A DNA stretch of 64,000 bases from Girardinichthys multiradiatus (GCF_021462225.1 NC_061796.1:47336391-47400390), one strand, 5' to 3'. Positions 42,699 through 52,388 are shown, counted from the first letter of the stretch. Notes: generated by a model from the letters alone, not told the origin. Numbers and translations: made by a program.

Positions 42699-44268
42699 AG
42701 CAATCAGAATCAGAATCAGAATCAGAATCAGAAAAGCTTTATTGCCAAGTACGTTTTTGGACATACAAGGAATTTGTTTTGGCGTAGTCGGTGCAATACA
42801 ATACAAATTAAACAGTATAAACATATCTACAATATAATATAAATATATGTGCACAGTTTTAAGTGAGTGAGAGTAAATATAGAGCAGTATAAGATGCAAG
42901 AGCAATACAACAGTGCAGGTGATCATTGTGCAAGTAAAGCAGGAGTCCAAGCTGAGCGTTAATGTAACTCATAGAGTTACAGGTTACAGGTGTCCTGTCA
43001 GCCAAAAAGGGGGGGTGTGGGTGAAAGGGACAGTGTCAGGGTGGTTTCCGGGCTTTGTTAACCAGGCTGGTGGCAGATGGGAAAAAACTGTTCTTGTGGC
43101 GTGAGGTTTTGGTCCGGATGGACCGCAGCCTCCTGCCAGAGGGGAGAGTTTCAAAGAGTCTGTGACCAGGGTGGGAGGGATCAGCCAGAATCTTCCCTGC
43201 CCGCTTCAGGGTCCTGGAGGTGTACAGTTCCTGGAGCGACAGTAGACTGCAGCCAATCACCTTCTCAGCAGACCGAATGACACGCTGCAGCCTGCCCTTA
43301 TCCTTGGCTGTAGCAGCGGCGTACCAGATGGTGATGGAGGAGGTGAGGATGGACTCAATGATGGCTGTGTAGAAGTGCACCATCATAGTCTTTGGCAGGT
43401 TGAATTTCTTCAGCTGCCGCAGGAAGAACATCCTCTGCTGGGCTTTCTTGATGAGGGAGCTGATGTTTGGCTCCCACTTGAGATCCTGGGAGATGATGGT
43501 TCCCAGGAAGCGGAAAGATTCCACAGTGTCAATTGTGGAGTCACAGAGGGTGATGGGGGCAGGTGGGGCTGGGTTCTGCCTGAAGTTCACAACCATCTCC
43601 ACTGTCTTTAGAGCGTTGAGCTCAAGGTTGTTCTGGCTGCACCAGTCCAACAGATGGTCCACCTCCCATCTGTACGCGGACTCGTCACCATCAGAGATGA
43701 GTCCGATCAGGGTGGTGTCGTCCGCAAACTTCAGAAGCTTGACAGACTGGTGACTGGAGGTGCAGCTGTTGGTGTACAGGGAGAAGAGCAGAGGAGAGAG
43801 AACACAGCCTTGGGGGGAACCGGTGCTGATGGTCAGGGAGTCAGAGACGTGCTTCCCCAGCCTCACGCGCTGCTTCCTGTCAGACAGGAAGTCAGTGATC
43901 CACCTGCAGGTGGAGTCGGGCACACTCAGCTGGGAGAGCTTCTCCTGTAGCAGAACTGGGACGATGGTGTTGAAGGCAGAGCTGAAATCCACAAACAGGT
44001 TCCTGGCATAGGTTCCTGTGGAGTCCAGGTGCCGGAGGATGAAGTGAAGGGCTAGGTTGACTGCATCATCTACAGACCTGTTGGCTCTGTAGGCAAACTG
44101 CAGGGGGTCCAGGAGGGGGTCGGTGATGTCTTTTAGGTGTGAGAGCACAAGGTGCTCAAAGGACTTCATCACCACAGAGGTCAGGGCGACGGGTCTGAAG
44201 TCATTAAGCCCTGTGGTCCTTGGCTTCTTGGGAACAGGGACGATGGTGGAGCAAGCAGGATAAACCAC
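42699..44268 (-). mobile_element. L2/CR1-type LINE, 5'-truncated, with open RT frame
   Basis: Antisense insertion in the Maverick. The 410-codon frame (44268 to 43036) contains reverse transcriptase motifs: VPVPKKPRTTGLNDFRPVAL, LFVDFSSAFNTI, STGSPQGCVLSPLLF and the catalytic FADDTTL. A C-terminal region with TSSITIWYAAA is typical of fish L2/CR1 LINEs. The endonuclease and ORF1 are missing by 5' truncation. The 3' end is short tandem GATTCT repeats (AATCAG on the + strand at 42699-42733), the tail type of L2 elements. Absence of stops in the RT frame suggests a young insertion. No convincing target duplication was found. Confidence 0.9.
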
Positions 44269-45562
44269 ACGTGTGTAAAATGCCGTATTTGTGGTGGGAA
44301 TATACCTCCTGATTTAGATGTGACATGCGATGGTCATCTGTGTTACATTCAAACCGCCCAAGCCTGTAATCAGTTAGATGATAAACTGGTTTTTTATGAT
44401 TTTGAATGCTTCATTGACGAGAACGGTGTGCACATCCCCTTTCTGGTCTGTGTTAAAACGCTGAAAGGTGAGGAATGGCATGCTTATGGATTGAATTGCA
44501 CCCAAAAATTACTTCTTCATTTCAGGAGACCGATGTACAGAGGCTTTACCTTAATAGCTCATAACGCACGTGGGTATGACATCTACCTGATTATCACAGC
44601 TATGCTGCAGTTAGGTATTAAACCTCATCTCATCATGTTAGGAAGTAAACTTCTCTGTTTAACCGACCCTGATTACAGGTTAAAATACATTGATAGCCTG
44701 TCCTTCATGTGTATGAAGCTTAGTGCGATGCCAAAAGTATTAGGTTTTAGTGATAAGACCAAATGTTTTTTTCCCCACCTATTCTCCTCTAAACAACATC
44801 TCCAGTATGTGGGGTCTTTTCCTCCTCCATCCTCCTACGCTGTAGAACGCATGAGTCTTCAAGAACAACAGGTGTTTAACAGCTGGTACAGAGAAGCGAG
44901 CAAAGGGGTCTTTGACTTTGAGAAGGAAGCTCTTTGTTATTGTAAAAATTATGTGGACGTTCTTTATCAAGGTTGTGTTAAATTCAGGGATGAGTTCTTT
45001 AAGGAGACAAGTGTGGATCCAATTAGACGCAGGCAAAATCGAGGTGAACCCTGCCAAAAGACAGGTAGCGAAACTGTGCTTAAACAGCTTTTGGGGAAAG
45101 TTTGCACAGCGAAGTGATCTGTCTCAGACCACAGTCATCACTAACCCTGATGAGTTTTTCAGCTTCATGTTCTCGAGTAAATACAGGGTTAACTATTTTC
45201 ATTTCTTCAACCCTGAAATGTGTGTAGTGCAGTGGAACTACAGCAAACGTGTCATCTCTCCCCCAAGCAAGGTAAACAATGTGTTTATTGCTGCATTCAC
45301 CACCGCTTATGCACGTTTAAAACTTCTCAGCAGCATGGAGCAATTGCAGGACATATTGATTGACACAGACAGTTTGATTTATGTGACAAAAAGTGGTGAA
45401 ACTCCTCTGGAGTTGGGGAATTATCTGGGTGATCTTACTGACGAGCTCGCAGGAGACAGCATTTCGGAGTTTGCATCAACAGGACCCAAGAGTTATGCAT
45501 ATCAAACCAAAAACCAGAAAAAGCTAGTGATACAACTCTGCCGTTCGATTATTAGAGCATAA
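44269..45562 (+). pseudogene. Maverick DNA polymerase B, truncated and deleted
   Basis: Protein-primed family B polymerase. After the LINE, a Cys-rich segment (CVKCRICGG) leads into the exonuclease domain: ExoI FYDFECF near 44391, ExoII IAHNARGYD near 44560, and ExoIII-like YCKNYVDVLYQGC near 44937. At about 45025-45040 the frame jumps. The second frame (to 45562) carries KLCLNSFWGKFAQR (motif B) and LIDTDSLIY (motif C). The segment with motif A, probably some 250 residues, is gone, so the catalytic site is incomplete. The N-terminus is also missing at the LINE junction. Dead. Confidence 0.9.
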
Positions 45563-45587
45563 GAAGAAGAAGAAAGATAAAATAAAA

Positions 45588-46271
45588 ATGTTGCAATCTG
45601 CCAATTTACAGGAGGTTGATTTTGATCCTCGATTTAGAGCGCCTTTCTCATGTATGATAATAGGACCCAGTGGTTGTGGAAAAACCTTTTTTGTGAAAAG
45701 TGTTTTGCAGAACTGTAATCATGTCATGGATGTTGTTCCAGAAAATATTGTGTGGATTTACACATCTTTTCAACCCATGTATGCTGAATTGCAGAAGATG
45801 AATAAAAATATAAAATTTGTGGAAGGATTGCCTCATTCTTTTGAAGATGAAAACCTGTTTCCTCCTGATCAGAATCATCTGACCATTCTAGACGATGTTA
45901 TCGCTCGAGCCTCAGATGATGAAAACGTGATGAAGGTCTTTACCCAGTTTCGTCACCATCGTAATATGAGTGTTATGATGTTGACTCAGAATGTTTTTCA
46001 TCAAGGAAAGTTCAGTCGCACCATCAGCCAGAACGCTAATTATATGGTGTTGTTTAAGAACCCGAGAGATAAGCTGCAGCTGAACATATTGGCCCGTCAA
46101 ATGTTTCCATCTCAAAAGGGTCTCTTCTTGGAGAGTTTTGAAGACGCAACGAGAGAAGCTCATGGATATTTAATCATCGATTTTACGCCTACCTGCCCAG
46201 AACATTTCAGACTGAGAACGGGGATACTTCCTCAGCAGTGGCCTGCTGTGTATGTGCCCAAAACAAAGTAA
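45588..46271 (+). CDS. Maverick genome-packaging ATPase (FtsK/HerA-like)
   Basis: An intact 227-residue frame. Walker A is IIGPSGCGKT (residues 24-33), Walker B is HLTILDDVI (97-105), and a polar MMLTQNVF (130-137) fits the sensor strand. The family pumps DNA into capsids of Polintons, adintoviruses and nucleocytoplasmic viruses; the role here is from family knowledge. Length is normal for the family. It is first of three closely packed + strand genes (6 nt before the next ATG). Confidence 0.93.
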   Translation: MLQSANLQEVDFDPRFRAPFSCMIIGPSGCGKTFFVKSVLQNCNHVMDVVPENIVWIYTSFQPMYAELQKMNKNIKFVEGLPHSFEDENLFPPDQNHLTILDDVIARASDDENVMKVFTQFRHHRNMSVMMLTQNVFHQGKFSRTISQNANYMVLFKNPRDKLQLNILARQMFPSQKGLFLESFEDATREAHGYLIIDFTPTCPEHFRLRTGILPQQWPAVYVPKTK

Positions 46272-46277
46272 GTCATC

Positions 46278-46619
46278 ATGTCTGCGTGTATAAAAAGGAA
46301 TGTCCCATTATTCAGAGCCTTGTTTGAGGCCACCCCGCAGAAGCGCAAAGATATTCTTGCACACTGCTCTCCCGACTTTATTCAGGCTCTGTGTGAGATT
46401 GCTCTGAATATTTTAAAAGGTAACATTAAACTATCTCCATCTCAACACCGGAAATTGAAGAAGCAAAGAAAAATCATCAGATTGTTGGGTGATAAAAAAA
46501 ACGGAATAAAAACTAAACAGCTGGCTATGAAAAGGCAACGAGGTGGTTTTATTCTCCACATCTTAACGGCTCTTGCTCCCTTGATAGGTGATCTAGTGGG
46601 TGGTATAATCAGGAGATAA
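46278..46619 (+). CDS. Small basic protein with adenoviral pX-like C-terminus
   Basis: 113 residues, Lys/Arg-rich in the middle (SQHRKLKKQRKIIRLL). It then has RQRGG followed by a hydrophobic amphipathic tail ending LVGGIIRR. The RGG-plus-hydrophobic tail layout resembles adenovirus core protein pX and membrane-active pVI-type peptides; KRQRGG could serve as an adenain cleavage site. The stop codon overlaps the next gene's ATG (TAATG, 46617-46621). Assignment is by layout, not by close similarity. Confidence 0.6.
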   Translation: MSACIKRNVPLFRALFEATPQKRKDILAHCSPDFIQALCEIALNILKGNIKLSPSQHRKLKKQRKIIRLLGDKKNGIKTKQLAMKRQRGGFILHILTALAPLIGDLVGGIIRR

Positions 46620-47446
46620 TGTCTCTCAGAACATCGCAGAAGATGCTTCTCATTTCCCCTCATCAATTCAAGCGTCTGACCCAGTCAGACACGTCCATCA
46701 GACAGACGGCGGAGGAGAATTTGGATGCTGAAATGAGAGCGATATTAAACGAGCCGGGTTTGACTTCTTATGAAAAAATCAAGAAATATGATGCACTTTT
46801 CCTGAGGTATCTCTCTCTACTCAAGCAAGGTGTGAAAGAAAAACAGCGGGTCAGTTTAATGCTGCAGCGTGACAGAGAGGTTCCTGAACATGAGCGGTCC
46901 CAAGAAAAACAAGGCCCAGGGCAGGACGAGGCCCCTAAGGATCAGGTTGTTATGGATGTACTGAAAAGCCTACCTAAACACAACCGTAAAAATGCCGAGT
47001 ACATTTTGATGAAATTATCCGAAAGAAGTGAGAGTTGGACTTCGCGAGGTGAATTTGTATATAAAGGGAATGTTGTAAAGGGGTCCCACATGATTGACTT
47101 GTTGAAAAATCTCATCCTTCCGTTTAAAAAATCTGGAGCACCGCAACCCAAAGGATGGTCAGACTTTCTACATACCTTGTCAGAGGTAAACATCCCCATA
47201 TCTTCAGTCAATAACCCTTATGCTCGTGAAGAATATAGACAGTTCAAAACAGGGGGTACATCTATTGAAAATGGGGGTACACCCCCCAGCGTTAAGCAGA
47301 GAAGAAAAAGAAGAAGAAGGCAGATAACTCATTCTCCCTACTGGTCGAGATCTGAGCTGGAAGATCCAAAAAATGCTGATGGGAGATCAAAAAAGTATCT
47401 TCGTAAGACGACACTACCACCCCGATGGATTACATTTTCACCATAA
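46619..47446 (+). CDS. Maverick conserved virion-associated-type protein (275 aa)
   Basis: Intact frame overlapping the upstream stop by one base. Residues about 105-200 form a conserved block (VMDVLKSLPKHNRKNAEYIL, WTSRGEFVYKGNVVKGSHMI, PKGWSDFLHTL) that I recall from other Mavericks, where it lies next to the ATPase. A low-complexity charged linker precedes it (about 85-105), and a basic KQRRKRRRR patch follows near residue 227. No enzymatic motif is seen. It is probably structural or DNA-packaging related, from context and charge. Confidence 0.6.
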   Translation: MSLRTSQKMLLISPHQFKRLTQSDTSIRQTAEENLDAEMRAILNEPGLTSYEKIKKYDALFLRYLSLLKQGVKEKQRVSLMLQRDREVPEHERSQEKQGPGQDEAPKDQVVMDVLKSLPKHNRKNAEYILMKLSERSESWTSRGEFVYKGNVVKGSHMIDLLKNLILPFKKSGAPQPKGWSDFLHTLSEVNIPISSVNNPYAREEYRQFKTGGTSIENGGTPPSVKQRRKRRRRQITHSPYWSRSELEDPKNADGRSKKYLRKTTLPPRWITFSP

Positions 47447-47482
47447 ACCGTTATAAGAAAATGAAACATGTAGTCTATTTCT

Positions 47483-47506
47483 TTTATTCAATAAAATATT
47501 TATTGA
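47483..47506. terminator. Bidirectional poly(A) signals between convergent genes
   Basis: AATAAA on the + strand at 47490-47495, with TTTATT (AATAAA on the - strand) on both sides of it. It lies in the 169-bp gap between the + strand 275-aa gene and the - strand protease gene, so both transcript sets can end here. Confidence 0.65.
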
Positions 47507-47615
47507 TTATATTTTTCAAGTCTAACTTCGTTCTCTACTTCACACACTAACATATGATGTCATTACACAAATATTAAATCATAAGAAAAAACAAACAATG
47601 GAAAAAAAAGACAAT

Positions 47616-48158
47616 TTAAATTCCATAACAATCCAGAAACATCTCCAAAGAGCATGTTCCGTGAGTATAAAATGTACAACTTTGATTAATGACACATTTC
47701 TGATATTTTTTCACAAAGTTAGATACCATTAAATAATTCTTAATCACATCTCCGGTGTATTTCGACAACACTTGCTGAGGTGATAATCCGCACGCTCTAT
47801 GACATAAATAAAAAATCGAATGGTGACCACACACAGTGGACAGAGTGTTTTGAAGCTGATTATTATGATACAATATTTTTGAGGATCTGTCTTCTATAAA
47901 TGTTACGATGCTTGACGGGTAGAACTCGAAATCCGGAGAGAATCCATAAGAGTCAAAAAAGCTGGATTGACCATTTTCATCCAAAGTCAGAGCTAGCCAG
48001 TGTTCCCCCGGCATGTGTGAAGGATGTGTATTCACGATAAAGTAGGCCGGCCCTGGGAATTTATCAGCTAGCAGCGGCAGCTGGTCGCACGGCCAAACAC
48101 CGCAAAACAAATCTCCCAGCAGATGATGCATCAGGCTCTCAATTTCATGATTATTCAT
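47616..48158 (-). CDS. Maverick adenain-like cysteine protease
   Basis: Intact, 180 residues. The catalytic triad is visible: His53 in PGEHWLAL, Asp69 in FFDSYG and Cys110 in TVCGHHSIFYL. The spacing matches adenovirus endopeptidase and Polinton PRO, which mature capsid and core proteins. It is last in the - strand capsid cluster, with an 11-bp gap to the major capsid gene. Confidence 0.92.
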   Translation of the reverse strand: MNNHEIESLMHHLLGDLFCGVWPCDQLPLLADKFPGPAYFIVNTHPSHMPGEHWLALTLDENGQSSFFDSYGFSPDFEFYPSSIVTFIEDRSSKILYHNNQLQNTLSTVCGHHSIFYLCHRACGLSPQQVLSKYTGDVIKNYLMVSNFVKKYQKCVINQSCTFYTHGTCSLEMFLDCYGI

Positions 48159-48169
48159 GCCTGATTAGA

Positions 48170-49399
48170 TTAATAATAATCCACCAGCACACGCCTCTTT
48201 GAATCAATCTCTAAAATAGAATCATAACAAGCGTAGATGATCAGCGTGGTGGTATGAGGCAACGGGTTTCTGAAGCGCATTTCCAGTCTTAAATTCCCAC
48301 TGGAAACTGGAGATAGAGCATCTGTGTCCTCACCCGGGTTAAGATTAAATGCGAATAGAGAGTATCCTTGATTAAATTCCTGACGTGTTATACTCAGCGG
48401 AAGATCTTTTAGATGTCGTCCTGTAGCCGTAAACAAGTTGTAATACTCTCTCACTGAATTACCTTGGTTAAAATTTGGCTGGATGGCTTTAGCAGGAATT
48501 TGTCTGCCATCCTTACACAAAGCTAAATATTCCATATCAAAATGATTAAAGTCAAACGGATTGAGATTGCGTGTTCCTGTAAAAGCGTCATGATCCAGTA
48601 ACGCAATCACCACATACTTGGGAAAGATGCCTAAGAAAAGATTCTCTTGGTTGCATACCCTTGAATTTTCAGGGATGGAATATGTTTTTACATTCACACG
48701 TGAAAGTGGATACAGAGCATTTGCTTTCATTAAAGCTGTAGTGTGACCCAGTCGTACAGCTGGAGAGACAGTAACTTTTTTGATAAAAAGAGATGCTTCT
48801 AATATCCTGAGTTTGTAAGTAGAGTCTCTTGCTGCCATGAGACAAAAGGCATCGTTGGCTCTTGTAAGTTTAATTTTAAGGTCAACAGAGTTTAAAAGAA
48901 GTCTTTCACAGAAAAATATGTCTGCATGCAGGGGGCCTAGGAGATGTACCTCCCTGGAATTTGCCGTAAAGCCTGCTCTGCTGTTAAGACCTTGGTTAGG
49001 ACCGTTAGTTGTAACAATAGAGTTCAGAGCCCCTGCAGTGTCTTTATAAAAAAGACCAGAGCTAAACTGGCTTTTTAAAGAATCCTCAGAAAAGTTTAAC
49101 AATGTCTCAATCATGGCTCTATATGGATGTGTAGCGCTGGATTGTGAAATCAATCGATCTCCGAGAGTGACGTCACACTGACTGAAGATGGTGTTTAACG
49201 GGTAGTTGATGAGCCCTACAGGTGCATCATCCGGCAGGTTTGTTCCATTCTCGTTAGTAATTTTCACTCTGAGATGCAACAGCGTATCGTTGAGATCTAG
49301 ATACTTTTCTCCATCTCCCTGAATGAAAAACTGCCTACTTGATGCAGTGTTGAAGGACCCAGGTAATATGAATGATAACCAATCAGTCTTAGAGGTTAT
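48170..49399 (-). CDS. Maverick major capsid protein (double jelly-roll), start unclear
   Basis: Open from 49411 down to the stop at 48170; the conserved part includes GLINYPLNTIFSQCDVTLG, SQSSATHPYRAMIETLLNF and a C-terminal RFRNPLPHTTTLIIYACYDS. These are hallmarks of the Polinton hexon-like capsid protein that builds the icosahedral shell. From the first upstream stop the frame gives about 410 codons, the usual family length, but no in-frame ATG exists: the codon at 49399-49397 is ATA, and a pyrimidine-rich stretch ending in CAG (near 49410) would fit a splice acceptor. So either the start codon is mutated or the first exon is upstream. Confidence 0.88.
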   Translation of the reverse strand: MTSKTDWLSFILPGSFNTASSRQFFIQGDGEKYLDLNDTLLHLRVKITNENGTNLPDDAPVGLINYPLNTIFSQCDVTLGDRLISQSSATHPYRAMIETLLNFSEDSLKSQFSSGLFYKDTAGALNSIVTTNGPNQGLNSRAGFTANSREVHLLGPLHADIFFCERLLLNSVDLKIKLTRANDAFCLMAARDSTYKLRILEASLFIKKVTVSPAVRLGHTTALMKANALYPLSRVNVKTYSIPENSRVCNQENLFLGIFPKYVVIALLDHDAFTGTRNLNPFDFNHFDMEYLALCKDGRQIPAKAIQPNFNQGNSVREYYNLFTATGRHLKDLPLSITRQEFNQGYSLFAFNLNPGEDTDALSPVSSGNLRLEMRFRNPLPHTTTLIIYACYDSILEIDSKRRVLVDYY

Positions 49400-49426
49400 A
49401 TATATCTCTGTTTATAAAAATAAAAT

Positions 49427-50200
49427 TTATCTCAGGCTATGTTGTGATATCACTGGTCTGAAGTGTCTTCTTACGATGGTCTTTCCATAGACAAAATTTA
49501 CAGGAACGTTTTGGTCTGATTTAATTTCTATATTGATATTTTCAATATGTCTTCTGGAGACTGGAAGGTAGTGGGCGGGGTTAAACGTCAGAGTAATCAT
49601 ATCACTGAAGTCGCCTTGTACTTTGACGGTCCGCAGTAAAGGTGCAAAAGTGTCGCCTACTATTTGTGGGCTGACCACGTCGCTGTAACAGTATAGGTGA
49701 TAGAAACCAGCCTTTATATCCGCCGGAAAAGGAGCCAGTTTTGGTTCAGAAACATGAATCCATTCCCCTGGTTTCACGCCCATCATATAAGCCAGAGTGT
49801 TGAAGAAGCGTATTTCATACGGACCGCTTGCTTGAAATGCAAATCTCTTTTGAACTTTGCTGAATTTAATGCGGATACCCGAGTTCATTTTTTTGAAAAA
49901 CATTTCCATCTCTGTCTCGAGTTGAATAACGCTGTTATAGTAGCCACTTCTGATCCTTTGCGTATTGATCTCCACATCACCAACCTTCCTCCATTCAAAG
50001 TAGGCATCATAATCCGGTAAATTATGCCATGTATGAGGGTATGAAATCTCTGCTAATGCAACCATCCATTGGCCTTCTAAATCAATATGTTGAGCTAAAT
50101 TTACACGGAAACTTGAACTGGTATTATTTTTAAACACTTCCATGCTAGCATTAGATGGAAGAGTAACGTAAAAACCGTCATCCTCTGCCTTGCGTTCCAT
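49427..50200 (-). CDS. Maverick minor capsid (penton-like) protein
   Basis: Intact 257-residue frame. The N-terminal DGFYVTLPSNASMEVFKNNT, then FRVNLAQHIDLEGQWMVAL and ISYPHTWHN, are the signature of the single jelly-roll vertex protein paired with the double jelly-roll capsid in Polintons. It lies directly upstream of the major capsid gene and has a TATA box about 40 bp before the ATG. Confidence 0.88.
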   Translation of the reverse strand: MERKAEDDGFYVTLPSNASMEVFKNNTSSSFRVNLAQHIDLEGQWMVALAEISYPHTWHNLPDYDAYFEWRKVGDVEINTQRIRSGYYNSVIQLETEMEMFFKKMNSGIRIKFSKVQKRFAFQASGPYEIRFFNTLAYMMGVKPGEWIHVSEPKLAPFPADIKAGFYHLYCYSDVVSPQIVGDTFAPLLRTVKVQGDFSDMITLTFNPAHYLPVSRRHIENINIEIKSDQNVPVNFVYGKTIVRRHFRPVISQHSLR

Positions 50201-50234
50201 GATGTTGTATGAATCATTAGGTTTTAGTACACAC

Positions 50235-50244
50235 CTATTTTATA
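50235..50244 (-). promoter_or_regulatory. TATA box of the minor capsid gene
   Basis: TATAAAATAG on the - strand, 35-44 bp upstream of the ATG at 50200 and overlapping the integrase stop region. Confidence 0.6.
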
Positions 50245-51327
50245 CGTTTCGTAGTTCATCAAACTTGATCCAACTGTTGAATTTCTCAGGCCAATTTTTC
50301 CAGCGTACAAAAACCTGTTTGACACCCTTGACGGTGCGTTGATTTAATATTTTCTCCACTTGATACATCTTGTCGTTAAATATTTTTACTTTTTGAAGTT
50401 CCTCAGCGTAAAAGGAACCCTCGATAGGTTCTCCATCCAAATCTTTGAGTTTGTATACAGGAGGAGAACGGGGTATCCGCTCATACACTGTAAACACTTC
50501 ATCCGTAAAACTCTGTTCGTATTTTTTGTCAAACACTCCACGGACCTTGGATATTCTGACAAGATCCCCCTGTTTAAACATTGTCACTGAGTCCTTGCAA
50601 TATCTGTTGGACTTGACATCATACAGATTCTGAAACACTTGAAAGGCATTTTCTGAGGTCACTTCAATAGGGCTCATTTTAATGCTGGAGTGGTACGTGT
50701 GGTTGTAGCTTCTGGTTAGGTTTTGCAGGACATCAACGTACCGCCGGGTGTTGTTAGCTGTAAAATATCTCCACATCCTTGTTTTTAACGTACGGTTAAA
50801 CCTCTCAACCACAGAGGCTTTTGCTTCACTTGCTGTGGCAAAATGTTCAATACCGTGTTTCTCCATTAGAAGCTTAAATTTCTTGTTAAAAAATTATTTC
50901 CCTGCATCAGTCTGAAGTTTTTTTGTGACCTGACTTTCTTTAAAAACTGATTAAAAGCCTTTAGCACCTCTGCAGCAGTTTTCCTCTTCAAAACACGTAC
51001 ATACGCCCTCTTTGAAAAGATGTCAATGACTGTTAATAAATAATTGTAACCGTCATTTTCCTTGGCCAGAGCTTGCATGTCACAGAGATCGGCTTGGAAC
51101 TGTCTCAATGGTCTGGTGACAAAAACTCTGTTTCTCGGGAACTTTATTCTTGCAGGTTTATGTAGAGTATAGGTATCTTCTCCCGATAAAAAATCTTTAA
51201 CTTTTTCAACCGCTACCTTCTTCCCCGTTTCATCTTGTATAACCCTCCTCAACCTTTCTAAACCCCCTAAACTTCCAGGATTTGATGGGTTGTAATATAC
51301 ATTTTTCATGATCCTTCTTTCAGACAT
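50240..51327 (-). pseudogene. Maverick integrase (rve fold plus chromodomain), two lesions
   Basis: Retroviral-type integrase that would insert the element. The N-terminal piece (51327-50866) has the first catalytic Asp in RQFQADLCDM and IDIFSKRAYV. The C-terminal piece (to 50240) has the catalytic Glu in KASVVERFNRT and a C-terminal chromodomain (YQVEKIL to WKNWPEKFNSW, residues about 168-208). Between them a one-base change in the A-run at 50918-50924 shifts the frame, and an in-frame TAA (50896-50894) follows the second Asp codon (50908-50906), which survives in the other frame. Upstream is a TATA box. Inactive as it stands. Confidence 0.92.
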
Positions 51328-51390
51328 CCCAGTTTTATGCTCACTCTGACGACTACTTGTTAAATAATGAATAAAACAAATACTTGAGGG

Positions 51391-51400
51391 TATATTTATA
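51391..51400 (-). promoter_or_regulatory. TATA box of the integrase gene
   Basis: TATAAATATA on the - strand, about 64 bp upstream of the ATG at 51327, in the AT-rich gap after the 272-aa gene. A TTTATT just beyond it (AATAAA on the - strand) may be the poly(A) signal of that upstream gene. Confidence 0.6.
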
Positions 51401-51569
51401 CTTCTTTTTTTATTTTGTACCCGTATTTAATAGAGAAACAGAAAAAAAACACATTCAGATAATAAAGATCAATTCAAACATTGCAATCTTTAAAAAAAAA
51501 TAAAAAAACTGTTATATATGTATACCAGTAGAAAGCTGAGGGAGAATACAGAAAAGACAAAACAAGTCA

Positions 51570-52388
51570 TCAATCATCTGAGATCGGATCGTAGCACTCT
51601 GAGACAGAGTTAAGCTGCTTGAGACAATCATTATCGCTCATCTTATCGTACATATCAGTGATTGCACTATGGAAGCCTTGTACCGATTTCAGTTCATATA
51701 AAACCGTCTCAGCAATCGTTTTCACTCTGAAGTCATCTGCTTGTATGCGTCGAAGTGTCAGAAGTTTCCGAATAGCAAGAAGGAGCTTGGGGTTTATGAG
51801 TCGTCGCACGATGCGTTGAAAGTTGACTTGGTAATACTCCTCCTCCAATATCTCCAGGCACTGATGCTGTCGTTGGCTCGGGTGGTTCGTAATGCACCCG
51901 TAACAGGTTTCTTTGACATAGTTCAAACAGGTTATGTTGAATAAATGAAGTATTGCTGTTTTCACCGTATTGATGAGAGCGCTTGAGATCCAGCCGTCAA
52001 GTTCATCACCCTGATTACTCTCCTCCTCCTCTGGTGAAGGCTGAGGGGCAGGTATCAAGTCTGGAGTTTGTGGGGAGGGTGAGTAGCTGATGGTTGCCTC
52101 GTCCTCCACGATCACCCTCTTGTCTTCAGGTTGGATATCTGTGTGTACAGACTCAGCCACGCATAGTGGTGAATAGAGGCCGGGTGAAGGCGGATGATAT
52201 GATCTGAGGTTGTATCCTGTCGGTGTCCCTGAACTGAATAGGGACTCAAAGAGCTGCGACGATGAGGCGGCTGGTGAGTAGAGGTCTGGAGAAGGTGTTG
52301 AAGCTTTTATCATCATGATCAGGAGAGAAGACGGTCTCTTCTTGCTGGCTGTAGAGGTCCCAGTATGGTGTTTTCCCGTACGCTCCAT
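51570..52388 (-). CDS. Maverick protein, 272 aa, with Cys/His motif (unknown)
   Basis: Not recognised as a named family. The N-terminal half is Ser/Pro/acidic-rich, with two related words, SPDLYSP (33-39) and SPGLYSP (68-74), and an acidic run (EEEES). The C-terminal half is a helical, presumably folded domain. It contains a C-x2-C-x3-H-x5-H-x-C arrangement (residues 162-177, CYGCITNHPSQRQHQC), a possible zinc site. It lies between the integrase and the right-end gene, with a TATA-like TATATAT about 70-80 bp upstream of the ATG. An acidic activator-like N-terminus plus a metal site would fit a regulator, which is inference. Confidence 0.6.
   Translation of the reverse strand: MERTGKHHTGTSTASKKRPSSLLIMMIKASTPSPDLYSPAASSSQLFESLFSSGTPTGYNLRSYHPPSPGLYSPLCVAESVHTDIQPEDKRVIVEDEATISYSPSPQTPDLIPAPQPSPEEEESNQGDELDGWISSALINTVKTAILHLFNITCLNYVKETCYGCITNHPSQRQHQCLEILEEEYYQVNFQRIVRRLINPKLLLAIRKLLTLRRIQADDFRVKTIAETVLYELKSVQGFHSAITDMYDKMSDNDCLKQLNSVSECYDPISDD

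Noticed and set aside
43077..44011. Plus-strand frames opposite the LINE RT
   Set aside because: The RT frame on the - strand carries all conserved motifs; the + frames are shadows.
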